Assembly (NCBI RefSeq): GCF_013322225.1
Contig: NZ_JAAMFB010000010.1
Span: 186,001-250,000 of the forward strand
Length of the DNA stretch: 64,000 nucleotides
Reading direction: 5' to 3'
Origin: Agrobacterium larrymoorei
GTDB taxonomy: Bacteria; Pseudomonadota; Alphaproteobacteria; Rhizobiales; Rhizobiaceae
The notes under the pieces are model-generated. The model ran no database searches and was not told the DNA's origin. It saw only the letters and a list, made by a program, of their open reading frames with translations. The number at the start of each line of letters is the position of its first letter. Within the stretch, counting starts at the first letter, position 1. Both the position numbers and the translations under genes were made by a program. This document shows positions 17,988-28,249 of the stretch, one piece after another.

Positions 17988-18422
17988 TCAGTGAGAAGAG
18001 CCGTCTATCTGCTTCTTCTCCGGCTCACTAGAGAAGCCGTGCATTTTCAGCGCCCATTGGAGACCAATGACGCCGCCCTTGATCGGCTGGATCGTCAAAA
18101 GTGCCACGAGAATAGTGATTGGAACCCAGATAGCGAAATGCACCCACATCGGCACTAGCAACACCGTGTCGGTCATCATGAAGCCGCCGACAGCCACGTG
18201 GCCGAGGATCATGATGGAGATGTAGGGTGGAAGGTCGTCGGATCGCTGATGGTGCAAATCCTCACCGCACGCCGAACATTGATCCACGGGCGTCAGCCAT
18301 GCCCGAAACAGTCTACCGCTGCCGCAGGCAGGGCATCTGCTCAAAATTCCGCGCATAATGGAACGTCCGAGTGGTCGTTCTTCTTTCGCGCCGCCATATT
18401 GTGCAGTCTGTGTATCGCTCAT
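17988..18422 (-). CDS. DUF983 family zinc-finger membrane protein
   Basis: 144 residues. Near the N-terminus CPACGSGRLF (about residue 30) and CSACGEDL (about 48) make a four-cysteine zinc ribbon; two membrane helices follow (about 68-90 and 92-115). This is the alphaproteobacterial DUF983 family of unknown role, which occurs next to NUDIX hydrolases and RNase R in many relatives. It reads in the same direction as rnr, which ends 112 bases upstream. Confidence 0.88.
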   Translation of the reverse strand: MSDTQTAQYGGAKEERPLGRSIMRGILSRCPACGSGRLFRAWLTPVDQCSACGEDLHHQRSDDLPPYISIMILGHVAVGGFMMTDTVLLVPMWVHFAIWVPITILVALLTIQPIKGGVIGLQWALKMHGFSSEPEKKQIDGSSH

Positions 18423-18533
18423 TCTCGTCCCTCAGCGAATGTGGCTGAAGAACGTCTCCTGGCGGTGACACATCTTCAGTCCTGTTGCCGCGTGGTATTA
18501 CCGAAACCGCTCAACACATCTGCGCGGTATGCT

Positions 18534-20891
18534 CTAACGTCTCTTGCGCGGCGGCCTCGTGCCCGGCTTTGTCGCATTCCCGCCACCGCGACGTGTCGCC
18601 TTGTGGAAGGAACGGGTTGCCGTTGGCATTTTCTTGCCTTCGCTCAATATCTCGAACCGTAGCGCACCGGCCAGCGGCACCGCTTCGGCCAGTTTGACCT
18701 GAACGGCATCGCCAAGCTGGTAGCCGAGGCCGGTCTTTTCACCCGTCAGCGCCTGATGCGCTTCATCATAGATGTAATAATCGGTCCCGATGGTAGATAT
18801 AGGAACAAATCCGTCTGCGCCAAACTGTGGAAGCGCGACAAATAGTCCCGCCTTGGTGACGCCACCGATCCGGCCTTCGAATTCCTGACCCACGCGCTCG
18901 GAGAGATGGTGAGCGATGAGGCGGTTAATGGTATCGCGCTCAGCCGCCATGGCGCGGCGCTCGAAGGTGGAGATTTCCGCCGCGACGTCTGCCAGGGACG
19001 CTTCTTCCTCGCGTGTGATGCCGCCTTCGCCCAAGCCCAGCGAACCCACCAGCGCACGGTGCACGATAAGGTCGGCATAACGGCGGATCGGTGAGGTGAA
19101 ATGCGCGTATTTCATCAGGTTGAGGCCGAAATGGCCGATGTTGTCGGGGCTGTAGATCGCCTGGCTCTGTGACCGTAGCACCATTTCATTGACGATTATT
19201 TGGTGCGGTGTATCCAGGGCGCGCGCCAGAATACCATTGAAGGAGTTGGCGCGAACCTGCCCACCCTTGGCCATCGAATAACCGATGGTGTTGAGGAATT
19301 CGCGCAGCACTTCCTGCTTGGCAATCGTCGGCGCGTCGTGAACGCGGTAGACCAGTGGCTGTTTCTTGACTTCCAGCGTTTCGGCAGCGGCCACATTCGC
19401 CTGGATCATCATTTCTTCGATCAGCTTGTGCGCGTCGAGACGTTCGGGAATATGGACGCGGTCGACAGTGCCGTCGGCCTTCAGAACGATCTTGCGTTCC
19501 GGCATGTCCAGCTCAAGCGGTTGGCGACGGTCACGCCCAATCGTCATCACCTTATAGGCATGCCACAGTGGCAGCAGGATAGGCTCCAGCATCGGGCCGG
19601 TCTTGTCATCCGGGTTGCCGTCGATGGCGGCCTGCGCCTGTTGGTAGGAGAGCTTGGCCGCGCTCTTCATCATGATGCGGTGGAAGGTGTGGCTGGCCTT
19701 GCGGCCTTCCTTGGAAAACACCATGCGTACGGCTAGAGCCGGACGGTCCACGCCTTCCTTCAACGAGCAGAGGTCGTTGGAAATGCGCTCCGGCAGCATC
19801 GGCACGACGCGGTCCGGGAAATAGACGGAGTTGCCGCGCTTCAACGCTTCACGGTCCAGCGGCGAGCCGGAACGAATGTAATAGGAGACATCGGCAATCG
19901 CGACGGTAACGATGACACCATCCGGATTGTCGGGCGACGGGTCGAGCTCCGCGTAAACCGCGTCGTCGTGGTCCTTTGCGTCCGCGGGGTCGATTGTGAT
20001 GAGCGGCAGTTTTCGCCAGTCTTCACGGTGCGCCATCGTCGCAGGCTTGGCCGCTTCCGCCGCCGCCATCACGTCGGGCGGGAATATATGCGGGATGCCG
20101 TGGGCATGAATGGCGATCATCGAGATCGCTTTTTCCGACGCAACCGAGCCGACGACTGAGAGAACCTTGGCGCGGGGCAGGCCATAGCGCCCGCTATTGC
20201 GGGAGGTTTCCACCTCGATCAGGTCGCCGTCTTTCGCGTCATTCACGCCATCGGGATCGATGACCATTTCGTCACCGCGACGGTCTATCGGCATCAGTCG
20301 TCCGCCACCGCCCGGCGTTTCCCTGAAGACGCCCAGAAGCGCATTTTGCCGCCGGTCGATGAGCTTGATGATGCGCGCCGTGTAGGCCGGGCCACCCACG
20401 TCCTTGGACGGAAAAATCTTCGCCAGAACCCGGTCACCCAGTCCACCTACCGGCGCCTTACCCTTGTGGCGGTCTGCCGAGGATTGGCGGATAGAGACGG
20501 CAGGGGCAGCCCCCTGATCTTCGGGCCATTCGGCAGGTCTGCCGATCAGGCCGCCATCCTTGTCGCGCGTCGTGATGTCGAGAACGGTGACGGGCGGCAA
20601 TGCGCCGGGGCGCATCAGAGACTTGCGGCTCTTGTGCAGCATGCCATCCGTTTCAAGCTCTTTCAGAAGCGCCTTCAGCACGACGCGGGTTTCGCCCTTG
20701 AGGCCGAAAGCCTTGGCGATTTCGCGCTTCGATGCTTGGTCGGGATGCTCGGCAATGAATTTCAGCAGCACCTCGCGGGGAGGGACCTCACCGTGGATGA
20801 TGCCTTCAGATTGAAGAACTTTTTTCCCGCGTCCGGTGCGGCCGAAGCCATCGCCCGCTGAACCCGATGATTTACGCGGAGCTTTGCTCAC
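18534..20891 (-). CDS. rnr: Ribonuclease R
   Basis: A 785-residue 3'-5' exoribonuclease that degrades structured RNA. An N-terminal winged-helix region (KREIAKAFGLKG, about 57), cold-shock domains, the RNB catalytic domain with LITIDPADAKDHDDAVY (about 291-307, the magnesium-binding aspartates), and a C-terminal S1 domain near 630-715 are visible, then a basic tail. Its ATG overlaps the topA stop codon by four bases (ATGA), so it is translationally coupled to topA. Confidence 0.96.
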   Translation of the reverse strand: MSKAPRKSSGSAGDGFGRTGRGKKVLQSEGIIHGEVPPREVLLKFIAEHPDQASKREIAKAFGLKGETRVVLKALLKELETDGMLHKSRKSLMRPGALPPVTVLDITTRDKDGGLIGRPAEWPEDQGAAPAVSIRQSSADRHKGKAPVGGLGDRVLAKIFPSKDVGGPAYTARIIKLIDRRQNALLGVFRETPGGGGRLMPIDRRGDEMVIDPDGVNDAKDGDLIEVETSRNSGRYGLPRAKVLSVVGSVASEKAISMIAIHAHGIPHIFPPDVMAAAEAAKPATMAHREDWRKLPLITIDPADAKDHDDAVYAELDPSPDNPDGVIVTVAIADVSYYIRSGSPLDREALKRGNSVYFPDRVVPMLPERISNDLCSLKEGVDRPALAVRMVFSKEGRKASHTFHRIMMKSAAKLSYQQAQAAIDGNPDDKTGPMLEPILLPLWHAYKVMTIGRDRRQPLELDMPERKIVLKADGTVDRVHIPERLDAHKLIEEMMIQANVAAAETLEVKKQPLVYRVHDAPTIAKQEVLREFLNTIGYSMAKGGQVRANSFNGILARALDTPHQIIVNEMVLRSQSQAIYSPDNIGHFGLNLMKYAHFTSPIRRYADLIVHRALVGSLGLGEGGITREEEASLADVAAEISTFERRAMAAERDTINRLIAHHLSERVGQEFEGRIGGVTKAGLFVALPQFGADGFVPISTIGTDYYIYDEAHQALTGEKTGLGYQLGDAVQVKLAEAVPLAGALRFEILSEGKKMPTATRSFHKATRRGGGNATKPGTRPPRKRR

Positions 20892-23602
20892 GATTCTGCC
20901 TTCTTGGTTTTAGGGGCTGCCTTTGCTTTGGCCGCTGTTTTTGGCTTGGCTGCAGCCTTGCTTTTTGCAGCCGTCTTCGGCTTGGCCTTGGTCTCGCCGT
21001 CGGCACTCGCAGCCTTGGTGGATGCCTTCTTGGGCGCAGCCGCCTTCTTGGCCTTCACAGGCTTGCCATTGCCGCCAGTGCCGGTCTTGGCGATGCGCTC
21101 TGCAATAAGCACAAGCGCCTCATCCAGTGTCACGGTATCCGGGGCTTGAGCCTTCGGAATCGTGGCGTTGACTTTGCCCCAGTTCACATAGGGCCCGAAA
21201 CGGCCATCGCGAACGGTAATTGCGCCACCATCAGGATGATCGCCAAGCGTCTTGAGTGCTGCTGGCGTGGATGCACGACCGCGACCCGGCGATGCCTTCT
21301 TTTCCGCAATGACAGTGACGGCGCGGTTGAGGCCGATGGAGAACACGTCTTCCACGCTTTCCAGATTAGCATACCCGCCATCATGCATCAGGAACGGCCC
21401 ATAGCGACCGAGCCCTGCGGAAATCATCTTGCCGCTTTCAGGGTGCTTACCGATATCTCGCGGCAGATTGATGAGCGCCAGCGCCTTTTCGTGATCGATC
21501 TCTTCCGGCTTCCAGCCCTTCGGCAACGACGAACGCTTGGCATCCTTGCCTTCGCCGCGCTGGATGTACGGCCCGAAACGACCGGAGCGCAGCGTCAACT
21601 CTTCGCCAGTCATCGGGTCCGCGCCCAATGCCTTCGGCTCGTTCAGCGCTGCCGCATCGGCCTCCGCACCATCCGAATTCAGCTGGCGCGTAAAGTTGCA
21701 CTCCGGATAGTTGGAGCAGCCGACAAAAGCGCCGTATTTACCGAGTTTCAGCGAAAGATTACCGGTGCCGCAGACCTGACAGATACGCGGATCGGAGCCG
21801 TCTTCTCGTTTGGGGAAGACCAGCGGTGCCAGAACCTCGTTCAGCGCATCCAGAACGTTGGTGACGCGAAGTTCCTTGGTGTCTTCGATCTGGGCAAAGA
21901 AGTCCTTCCAGAAATCGCGAAGAACCTGCTTCCAGTCCAACTCACCGGCCGAGATCCGGTCCAGCTTTTCTTCCAGATCGGCGGTGAAGTCATACTCCAC
22001 ATATTTGGTGAAGAAGCTTTCGAGGAACGCCGTCACCAGCCGCCCCTTGGAATGGGGAACGAGCTTGCGCTTGTCGATGATGATGTATTCGCGGTCGCTC
22101 AGCGTCTTCAGCGTCGCCGCATAGGTGGAAGGACGACCGATGCCGAGTTCTTCCATCTTCTTGATGAGCGATGCTTCCGAATAGCGTGGTGGCGGCTCGG
22201 TGAAATGCTGACTGGCATTGATCTTCTGCTTGGCGAGGTTCTCGCTGGCATTGATCTGCGGTAGACGGCCACCATCTTCACTATCGTCGCTCTGCTCGCC
22301 GTCTTCCTTCTGATCGGTATAGGCGGCAATGAAACCGTCGAAACGGATGACGGAGCCAACAGCGCGAAGGCCAGCCTTCTCGCCATTGTTCTCTGCAAGA
22401 ATTTCAACCGTCGTGCGCTCGATCTCGGCAGAGGCCATCTGGCTCGCGATGCCGCGTTTCCAGATGAGGTCGTAAAGACGGAACTGGTCGGCATCGAGGA
22501 ACCGCTTCACACTGTCCGGCGTGCGGCTGAAATCTGTCGGGCGGATTGCTTCGTGGGCTTCCTGGGCGTTTTTCGCCTTGGTCGAGTAGAAGCGTGCCTT
22601 CTCCGGCACATAGCGGCCGCCGAATTGTTCGCCGATTGCACGACGGGCAGCGTCGATTGCTTCCGGCGCAATCTGCACACCATCAGTACGCATGTAGGTG
22701 ATCAAACCAGCGGTTTCGCCGCCGATGTCGATACCTTCATAAAGCTTCTGCGCAACCTGCATGGTGCGCGATGCGCCAAAGCCGAGGCGCGAGGAGGCAG
22801 CCTGCTGAAGCGTCGATGTGGTGAAGGGAGGGCCCGGGTTGCGCTTGACGGGCTTTGCCTCGACGGTATCGACCACATAGTTTGCGCCTTCAAGCAATGT
22901 CTTTAGGCGGGTCGCGTCGTCGCCGGTCTTGATGGACTTGCCCTGTAGTCGCTTGCCATCGGCAGACACCAGCTTGGCTTCGAACTCGTCACCGCGCGGT
23001 GTCTTCAGAAGCGCTGCAATGTTCCAGTATTCTTCAGAAACGAAACGCTCGATCTCGGCTTCGCGATCGCAGACGAGGCGAAGCGCCACGGACTGCACGC
23101 GGCCAGCGGAGCGCGCGCCCGGAAGCTTGCGCCACAGCACTGGCGAGAGATTGAAACCGACGAGATAATCCAGCGCGCGGCGGGCAAGATATGCGTCCAC
23201 CAGCGGCACGTCGATATCGCGCGGATCGGCCATCGCGTCCAGCACGGCCTTTTTGGTGATGGCGTTGAACACAACGCGCTTCACCGGCTTGTCGCCAAGA
23301 ACCTTCTTTTTTTTGAGAAGGTCCAGCACGTGCCAAGAAATGGCTTCACCTTCGCGATCCGGGTCGGTTGCGAGGAACAGTCCATCGGACGCCTTTACGG
23401 CATCGGCAATGTCCTTCATGCGCTTCTGCGAAGCGGGATCGACTTCCCAGGACATTTCGAAATCCTGATCGGGAAGCACGGAACCGTCCTTCGCGGGAAG
23501 ATCCCGAACATGGCCGAACGATGCAAGCACCTTATAGCCGGAGCCTAGGTACTTGTTGATCGTCTTGGCTTTTGCCGGAGATTCTACGACGACGACATTC
23601 AT
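20888..23602 (-). CDS. topA: DNA topoisomerase I
   Basis: A 904-residue type IA topoisomerase that relaxes negative supercoils. The TOPRIM domain begins VVVESPAKAKTINKYLG, with DPDREGEAISWHVL near 58-71; the catalytic Tyr lies in LITYMRTDGVQ (about residue 305). One good zinc finger remains (CQVCGTGNLSL...CSNYPEC, about 598-625), followed by degenerate repeats lacking cysteines (FGPYIQRGEG, YGPFLMHDGG, FGPYVNWGKV) and a Lys/Ala-rich tail of about 60 residues likely to bind DNA. dprA lies upstream on the same strand beyond a 450-base gap. Confidence 0.97.
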   Translation of the reverse strand: MNVVVVESPAKAKTINKYLGSGYKVLASFGHVRDLPAKDGSVLPDQDFEMSWEVDPASQKRMKDIADAVKASDGLFLATDPDREGEAISWHVLDLLKKKKVLGDKPVKRVVFNAITKKAVLDAMADPRDIDVPLVDAYLARRALDYLVGFNLSPVLWRKLPGARSAGRVQSVALRLVCDREAEIERFVSEEYWNIAALLKTPRGDEFEAKLVSADGKRLQGKSIKTGDDATRLKTLLEGANYVVDTVEAKPVKRNPGPPFTTSTLQQAASSRLGFGASRTMQVAQKLYEGIDIGGETAGLITYMRTDGVQIAPEAIDAARRAIGEQFGGRYVPEKARFYSTKAKNAQEAHEAIRPTDFSRTPDSVKRFLDADQFRLYDLIWKRGIASQMASAEIERTTVEILAENNGEKAGLRAVGSVIRFDGFIAAYTDQKEDGEQSDDSEDGGRLPQINASENLAKQKINASQHFTEPPPRYSEASLIKKMEELGIGRPSTYAATLKTLSDREYIIIDKRKLVPHSKGRLVTAFLESFFTKYVEYDFTADLEEKLDRISAGELDWKQVLRDFWKDFFAQIEDTKELRVTNVLDALNEVLAPLVFPKREDGSDPRICQVCGTGNLSLKLGKYGAFVGCSNYPECNFTRQLNSDGAEADAAALNEPKALGADPMTGEELTLRSGRFGPYIQRGEGKDAKRSSLPKGWKPEEIDHEKALALINLPRDIGKHPESGKMISAGLGRYGPFLMHDGGYANLESVEDVFSIGLNRAVTVIAEKKASPGRGRASTPAALKTLGDHPDGGAITVRDGRFGPYVNWGKVNATIPKAQAPDTVTLDEALVLIAERIAKTGTGGNGKPVKAKKAAAPKKASTKAASADGETKAKPKTAAKSKAAAKPKTAAKAKAAPKTKKAES

Positions 23603-23856
23603 GATTTTTTCTCTGGAAACGTGTCCACTAACATGCCCTGCTGCATTTCAACTCGCAACAACGCTACCTTTTATTTCGACATGGACAGGTAATGCCTTCC
23701 GGTCAAGAGGGAGAGGCAGTTTTTCTAACTTTGCAACGATATGCAACCATTTGGGGATTTGATTTTGTGTTGCAATCTATAATAATAAAGCTATGGTTGC
23801 TCACAGGTGAATGCAGGTGCCGAAGGGCTGCGTACAGGTGCTTCGGAAGATGAAGG

Positions 23857-24099
23857 ATGGACATGCCCCTCGACGTGGAGAACAAGAGCGCAAGCGAAAC
23901 CGCACGAACGGCGGAAACCATTGCTTATATCAGGCAAATGCTGGCCGAGCTGAGATCGTCGGCGCACCGCGAGGGTGCCGACATGCTGTGTTATCTGATC
24001 GAGATGGCCTACATCGAGGCCGGAGATATTCAGGCCGGACGCCGCAGTCTGTCAGTCGGCCATAATAAGCGAGACCCGTCCACCAGAATGTCTATTTAG
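23857..24099 (+). CDS. Conserved hypothetical protein, helical
   Basis: An 80-residue protein containing ARTAETIAYIRQMLAELR and GADMLCYLIEMAYIEAGDI, two amphipathic helices; I recall this pattern as a conserved small protein of rhizobia, function unknown. AAGG precedes the ATG at 23857; another ATG at 23863 is possible. The last 48 bases overlap the 3' end of dprA on the other strand. It is the only plus-strand gene in a 12-kb minus-strand block, and its upstream region is A+T-rich. Confidence 0.72.
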   Translation: MDMPLDVENKSASETARTAETIAYIRQMLAELRSSAHREGADMLCYLIEMAYIEAGDIQAGRRSLSVGHNKRDPSTRMSI

Positions 24100-25194
24100 C
24101 CTTCCTGCTATATCGAGTTCGAGCAGTACGAGATAAACGGTCGATGCGGGCAAGCCGGTATGACGGATGATATCGTCGGTTTCGACCGGCGAAGGTCCAA
24201 GCGCATTGGCAACAATGCTGCGGTCATCGTCTCCCGGTGGTGACATGTCGTTATCCTCCGCTCTTTCCTTTGCCACATGGTGCATCGGCAGGCCGGGTTC
24301 GATAAGAGGCTTCATGGCATCCAGTATATCGGCTGCTTCCGTCACCAGCATTGCACCATCCTTGATCAGCCGGTTGGTGCCATGACAGCGAGAGTCGAGC
24401 GGAGAGCCGGGAACGGCAAAAACCAGACGGCCGAATTCGCCCGCCAGCCTTGCGGTGATGAGCGAGCCGGATCGTTCAGCAGCCTCAACGATCAGTACGC
24501 CCATGGAAACACCTGCGATCAGACGATTACGCCTCGGAAAGTCTCTTGCACGAGGCTCCCAGCCGAATGGCATTTCGCTGATGGTGGTGCCGCCATTCTC
24601 ATAGATATCATCCAGAAGCCGGAAGTTTTCCGGCGGATAAGGCTTGTTTAGCCCCCCGGCCAGCATGGCGACGGTACCGGTCGAAAGACTGGCGGCGTGA
24701 GCGGCGGCGTCGATGCCCCGGGCAAGGCCGGAGGCAATGGTGTAACCAACCTGTCCGCATTGCCGCGCCAACATCGCGGCAAACTTCGCGCCGTTGATGG
24801 AGGCGTTGCGAGAGCCGACGATGCCCAGAGACGGGCGCATTGCCGTTTGTCCCGAGCCCTTCATAGCGATGAGCGGCGGCGCTCCGTCTATTTCGCGCAG
24901 GGCAGGAGGGTAGTCAGGCTCTCCGATGCCCACGAAGCGAGCGCCGAAACGTTCGGCCGTTTCAAGCTCCCGCTCGACATCGGAAGCAACGGCAATGCGT
25001 GGCGCTCGTGATCCGCCGCCACGTTTGGCGAGGTCTGGCAAGGCCTCAAGCGCTTTTTCCGCGCTACCGAAATGATTGATGAGTTCCCGGAAAGTAACCG
25101 GCCCAATATTATCGCTGCGGATCAGCCGCAGCCAGGCAAATTTCTGCCGCTCGGTAAGCGCTATGCCGCGCCTTGTTTCGCCGTCATGCGGCAT
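24052..25194 (-). CDS. dprA: DNA-processing protein DprA
   Basis: 380 residues. The Rossmann-like domain shows GIVGSRNAS (about 129), YTIASGLARGIDAAAH (about 152), GTVAMLAGGLNKPYPPEN and RFPRRNRLIAGVS-type and SGSLITARLAGEFGR motifs, all typical of DprA/Smf; a C-terminal winged-helix region follows (about 315-375). DprA binds single-stranded DNA and loads RecA during transformation; in non-competent bacteria its role is less clear. plsY lies 34 bases upstream and pyrC' and pyrB further upstream in the same direction, an order common in rhizobia. Confidence 0.95.
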   Translation of the reverse strand: MPHDGETRRGIALTERQKFAWLRLIRSDNIGPVTFRELINHFGSAEKALEALPDLAKRGGGSRAPRIAVASDVERELETAERFGARFVGIGEPDYPPALREIDGAPPLIAMKGSGQTAMRPSLGIVGSRNASINGAKFAAMLARQCGQVGYTIASGLARGIDAAAHAASLSTGTVAMLAGGLNKPYPPENFRLLDDIYENGGTTISEMPFGWEPRARDFPRRNRLIAGVSMGVLIVEAAERSGSLITARLAGEFGRLVFAVPGSPLDSRCHGTNRLIKDGAMLVTEAADILDAMKPLIEPGLPMHHVAKERAEDNDMSPPGDDDRSIVANALGPSPVETDDIIRHTGLPASTVYLVLLELDIAGRLNRHSGGRVSLIMAD

Positions 25195-25228
25195 GTCTCG
25201 CCCCCAAATCGGGCGAGACGATATTGCC

Positions 25229-25846
25229 TCAACCCTTCTTACCGATCTTGCTCTCCGTGCCCGCCAGCAGCCGCTTGATGTTTTCCCGGTGCATGTACCA
25301 GGAAATCACGCTCAGCAGCGTAACCAGAAGCGCCGTCTTCTCCGGGCCTAATATCCACAATGCAACCGGAATGACAAGCATTGCAACCAGTGCGGATAGA
25401 GAAGAATATTTCGTGACGAAAGCCGTGATCAGCCAGATTGCCGCAAATGCCAGCATCATCAGCGGTGCGGCACCCAAAAGCACACCGATATAAACGGCCA
25501 CGCCTTTGCCACCCTTGAAACCGAGCCATACGGGAAACAGGTGTCCGAGAAACGCAAAGAAGCCCGCAACCAGCGAGGCTTCATAACCCCACAATGCGTT
25601 GGCAATCAGCACCGCCGCCGTCCCCTTCAACGCATCGCAGAGGAGTGTTGCCGCAGCCAACTTCTTGTTTCCGGTGCGTAGAACATTGGTCGCGCCAATG
25701 TTGCCCGAGCCGATCTTGCGAACATCTCCAAGCCCTGCTGCGCGCGTCAGCAGCAGTCCGAACGGGATGGAACCGAGCAGATAACCAACGATGGCGGCGC
25801 CTAAGAGTAGTGCTGGCGCGGTTTGCCAGACGGTCAAAGCAGTCAT
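25229..25846 (-). CDS. plsY: Acyl-phosphate:glycerol-3-phosphate acyltransferase
   Basis: A 205-residue membrane enzyme with about five helices that makes lysophosphatidic acid from acyl phosphate, the first step of phospholipid synthesis. Motifs are [20 protein letters not shown] (motif 1), [19 protein letters not shown] (glycerol-3-phosphate-binding) and [20 protein letters not shown] (motif 2). It stands between pyrC' and dprA on the minus strand. Confidence 0.95.
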   Translation of the reverse strand: MTALTVWQTAPALLLGAAIVGYLLGSIPFGLLLTRAAGLGDVRKIGSGNIGATNVLRTGNKKLAAATLLCDALKGTAAVLIANALWGYEASLVAGFFAFLGHLFPVWLGFKGGKGVAVYIGVLLGAAPLMMLAFAAIWLITAFVTKYSSLSALVAMLVIPVALWILGPEKTALLVTLLSVISWYMHRENIKRLLAGTESKIGKKG

Positions 25847-25889
25847 TTAGTGTCCCCTCTTTTCGCGCTTCCTCAGCCGCGAACATCAA

Positions 25890-27182
25890 TTACTGCAATG
25901 AATGAACCAGCTTGCCCGCAACATATGTCGCGACTGCGCGGCCACTGAAACGAGCGTCTTCGAACGGCGTATTCTTGGATTTCGATACCAGATTCTTCTC
26001 CGAAACCATCCATGGCTCATCAAGATCGATCAGGGTGATATCCGCTTTCGCGCCGGGCCTCAGGGTTCCGGCATCAAGTCCGAAGATTTGCGCGGGGCGG
26101 GACGAGAGCGCGTCGATGAGGCGCATCAGCGGAACCTGTTCGCTGTGGTGCAGCCGAAGTGCCGCCGCCAGCATGGTTTCGAGGCCGATTGCACCGCTGG
26201 CTGCATCCGAGAAGGGCAGGCGCTTGGTATCGACATCCTGCGGGTCGTGCGATGAGACGATGATGTCGATCGTGCCGTTTTTCAGCGCCTCGACCATGGC
26301 GACGCGGTCGTCCTCCGAGCGCAGTGGCGGAGAGAGCTTGAAGAAAGTACGATATTCACCGATATCGTTCTCGTTCAGCGTCAGATGGTTGATCGAGATG
26401 CCGCATGTGACTTTTGCGCCGCGTGATTTGGCAAGCTTGATGGCCTCTGCCGATTCCGGCACGGAAATCTTGGCGGCGTGGTAGTTCGCCCGCGTCAATG
26501 CCGCGATGCGCAGATCACGCTCCAGCGGGATGATTTCTGCTTCTTTTGGAATGCCCGACAAACCGAGCCAGCTTGCCAGCAGCCCCTCGTTCATATCGCC
26601 ATTGCCGATATATTTGTCGCGCGTTTCGAGCGAGATGACCGCGCCCAGTTCACGGGCATAGGTCATGGCGCGGCGCAGGACGAGCGTGTCGGAGAGTGCC
26701 TTGCGGCCATTGGTGAAGGCTACCGCACCGGCTTCCTTCAACATGCCGAATTCGGTCATTTCCTCACCCAGCAGCCCCTTTGTGAGGGCCGCTGCCGGGT
26801 GAACGTTGACGATGGCCTTGTCGCGAGCAGTCTTCTTTACATATTCCACCAGCGCAATGTCATCTATGACAGGATCGGTATCCGGCATGACGATGATGCT
26901 GGTGACGCCACCGGCGGCGGCTGCGCGGGAGGCAGATTCGATGGTTTCACGGTGTTCGGCGCCGGGTTCGCCGACGAAAACGCGGGCATCCACGAGGCCG
27001 GGCGCGGCGATCAAGCCCTTGCAATCGCGAACCGTCGCACCGTCCGGTGCGCCCTGGTTTTGTGCATCCTTGCCAGCTGCAATGATGTTGCCATCTGCGC
27101 CGATGATGATTGTCCCGGTCTCATCCAGATTGCGGGATGGATCGATGGTGCGGACATTCTTGAGAACGGTGGCAGTGTTCAT
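25890..27182 (-). CDS. pyrC: Dihydroorotase-like protein PyrC', probably non-catalytic
   Basis: A 430-residue class I dihydroorotase homologue overlapping pyrB by four bases. The fold is recognisable ([20 protein letters not shown], near residue 73; [13 protein letters not shown]), but the metal ligands are gone: the HxH motif reads [10 protein letters not shown], the position of the later metal His reads ISLETRD instead of xxHxED, the next reads AAKISVPES instead of xxHVS, and the catalytic Asp reads IVSSHDPQ instead of IxTDHAPH. In Pseudomonas, pyrC' of this kind is an inactive partner needed for aspartate carbamoyltransferase assembly. I infer the same structural role; an active dihydroorotase must be encoded elsewhere. 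Databases often call such genes pyrC. Confidence 0.88.
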   Translation of the reverse strand: MNTATVLKNVRTIDPSRNLDETGTIIIGADGNIIAAGKDAQNQGAPDGATVRDCKGLIAAPGLVDARVFVGEPGAEHRETIESASRAAAAGGVTSIIVMPDTDPVIDDIALVEYVKKTARDKAIVNVHPAAALTKGLLGEEMTEFGMLKEAGAVAFTNGRKALSDTLVLRRAMTYARELGAVISLETRDKYIGNGDMNEGLLASWLGLSGIPKEAEIIPLERDLRIAALTRANYHAAKISVPESAEAIKLAKSRGAKVTCGISINHLTLNENDIGEYRTFFKLSPPLRSEDDRVAMVEALKNGTIDIIVSSHDPQDVDTKRLPFSDAASGAIGLETMLAAALRLHHSEQVPLMRLIDALSSRPAQIFGLDAGTLRPGAKADITLIDLDEPWMVSEKNLVSKSKNTPFEDARFSGRAVATYVAGKLVHSLQ

Positions 27183-28120
27183 GCGCGCTCTCCGTTGTTT
27201 TGCGAGAGAAGAAGAGTTTCCATAACCGCCATGCGAACGGCGACACCCATTTCCACCTGACTTTCGATGACGCTCTGCGGGCCGTCGGCCACTTCGGAGG
27301 CGATTTCCACGCCCCGATTCATCGGGCCGGGATGCATGACGAGCGCATCTTCTTTTGCCGCCTTTAGCTTTTCGGCGTCGAGACCGTAATAATGGAAATA
27401 CTCGCGTACCGAAGGCACGAAGGAGCCCGCCATGCGCTCACGCTGGAGGCGAAGCATCATCACCACGTCCGCGCCCTTCAGGCCTTCCGTCATGTCGTGG
27501 AACACTTCCACGCTCATGTCGGCAATGCCGGATGGCAGAAGCGTTGGCGGAGATACCACACGAACGCGCGCGCCCATCTGGTTCAGAAGAATGATGTTGG
27601 AACGTGCCACGCGTGAATGCAGCACATCACCACAAATGGCCACGGTGATGCCAGAAAGTCTGCCCTTGGCGCGGCGGATCGTCAGCGCATCGAGCAGCGC
27701 CTGCGTCGGATGTTCATGCTGTCCATCACCGGCATTGACCACGGAGCAGGCGACCTTCTGTGCCAAAAGCGCTGCTGCACCCGCGGAAGAGTGACGTACC
27801 ACAAGCACGTCCGGCCGCATGGCGTTCAGCGTCATGGCCGTATCGATCAGCGTCTCACCCTTTTTGACCGAGGAGTTGCCGACGGACATATTCATCACGT
27901 CCGCGCCGAGGCGTTTTCCGGCAAGCTCGAAGGATGACTGCGTGCGGGTGGAGGCTTCGAAGAACAGGTTTATCTGCGTCAGGCCACGCAGAGTCGATGT
28001 CTTCTTCTCTCGCTGGCGGCTGATCTTCACGGCCTCGTCGGCCTTGTCGAGAAGGGTGGTTATATCCTGATGGGAAAGCCCCTTTATGCCTAGAAGATGG
28101 CGGTGGGGAAAATAGACCAT
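27179..28120 (-). CDS. pyrB: Aspartate carbamoyltransferase catalytic chain
   Basis: 313 residues. The carbamoyl-phosphate-binding STRT motif lies in [20 protein letters not shown] (about residue 53), followed by SSVKKGETL and [10 protein letters not shown] (about 134). It makes carbamoyl aspartate, the first committed step of pyrimidine synthesis. No regulatory pyrI gene is present; instead the gene overlaps the pseudo-dihydroorotase by ATGA, as expected for the class A ATCase of about 480 kDa built from PyrB and PyrC'. It is divergent from the aidB-like gene over 129 bases. Confidence 0.96.
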   Translation of the reverse strand: MVYFPHRHLLGIKGLSHQDITTLLDKADEAVKISRQREKKTSTLRGLTQINLFFEASTRTQSSFELAGKRLGADVMNMSVGNSSVKKGETLIDTAMTLNAMRPDVLVVRHSSAGAAALLAQKVACSVVNAGDGQHEHPTQALLDALTIRRAKGRLSGITVAICGDVLHSRVARSNIILLNQMGARVRVVSPPTLLPSGIADMSVEVFHDMTEGLKGADVVMMLRLQRERMAGSFVPSVREYFHYYGLDAEKLKAAKEDALVMHPGPMNRGVEIASEVADGPQSVIESQVEMGVAVRMAVMETLLLSQNNGERA

Positions 28121-28249
28121 GGAACTGTCCTCCGGGCCGGAATAGTCAATCGCGGTCTATAAAGACAGGTGGCTTTGTCGGCAAGCATGGGATAAGCCGG
28201 GAATGAGCCTATATAGGCAATTAATTGCGAATCCCCATAAAAGCACACG

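Noticed and set aside
21184-21701. Minus-strand alternative frames inside topA
   Set aside because: These are out-of-frame shadows of the topA repeats and are not separate genes.
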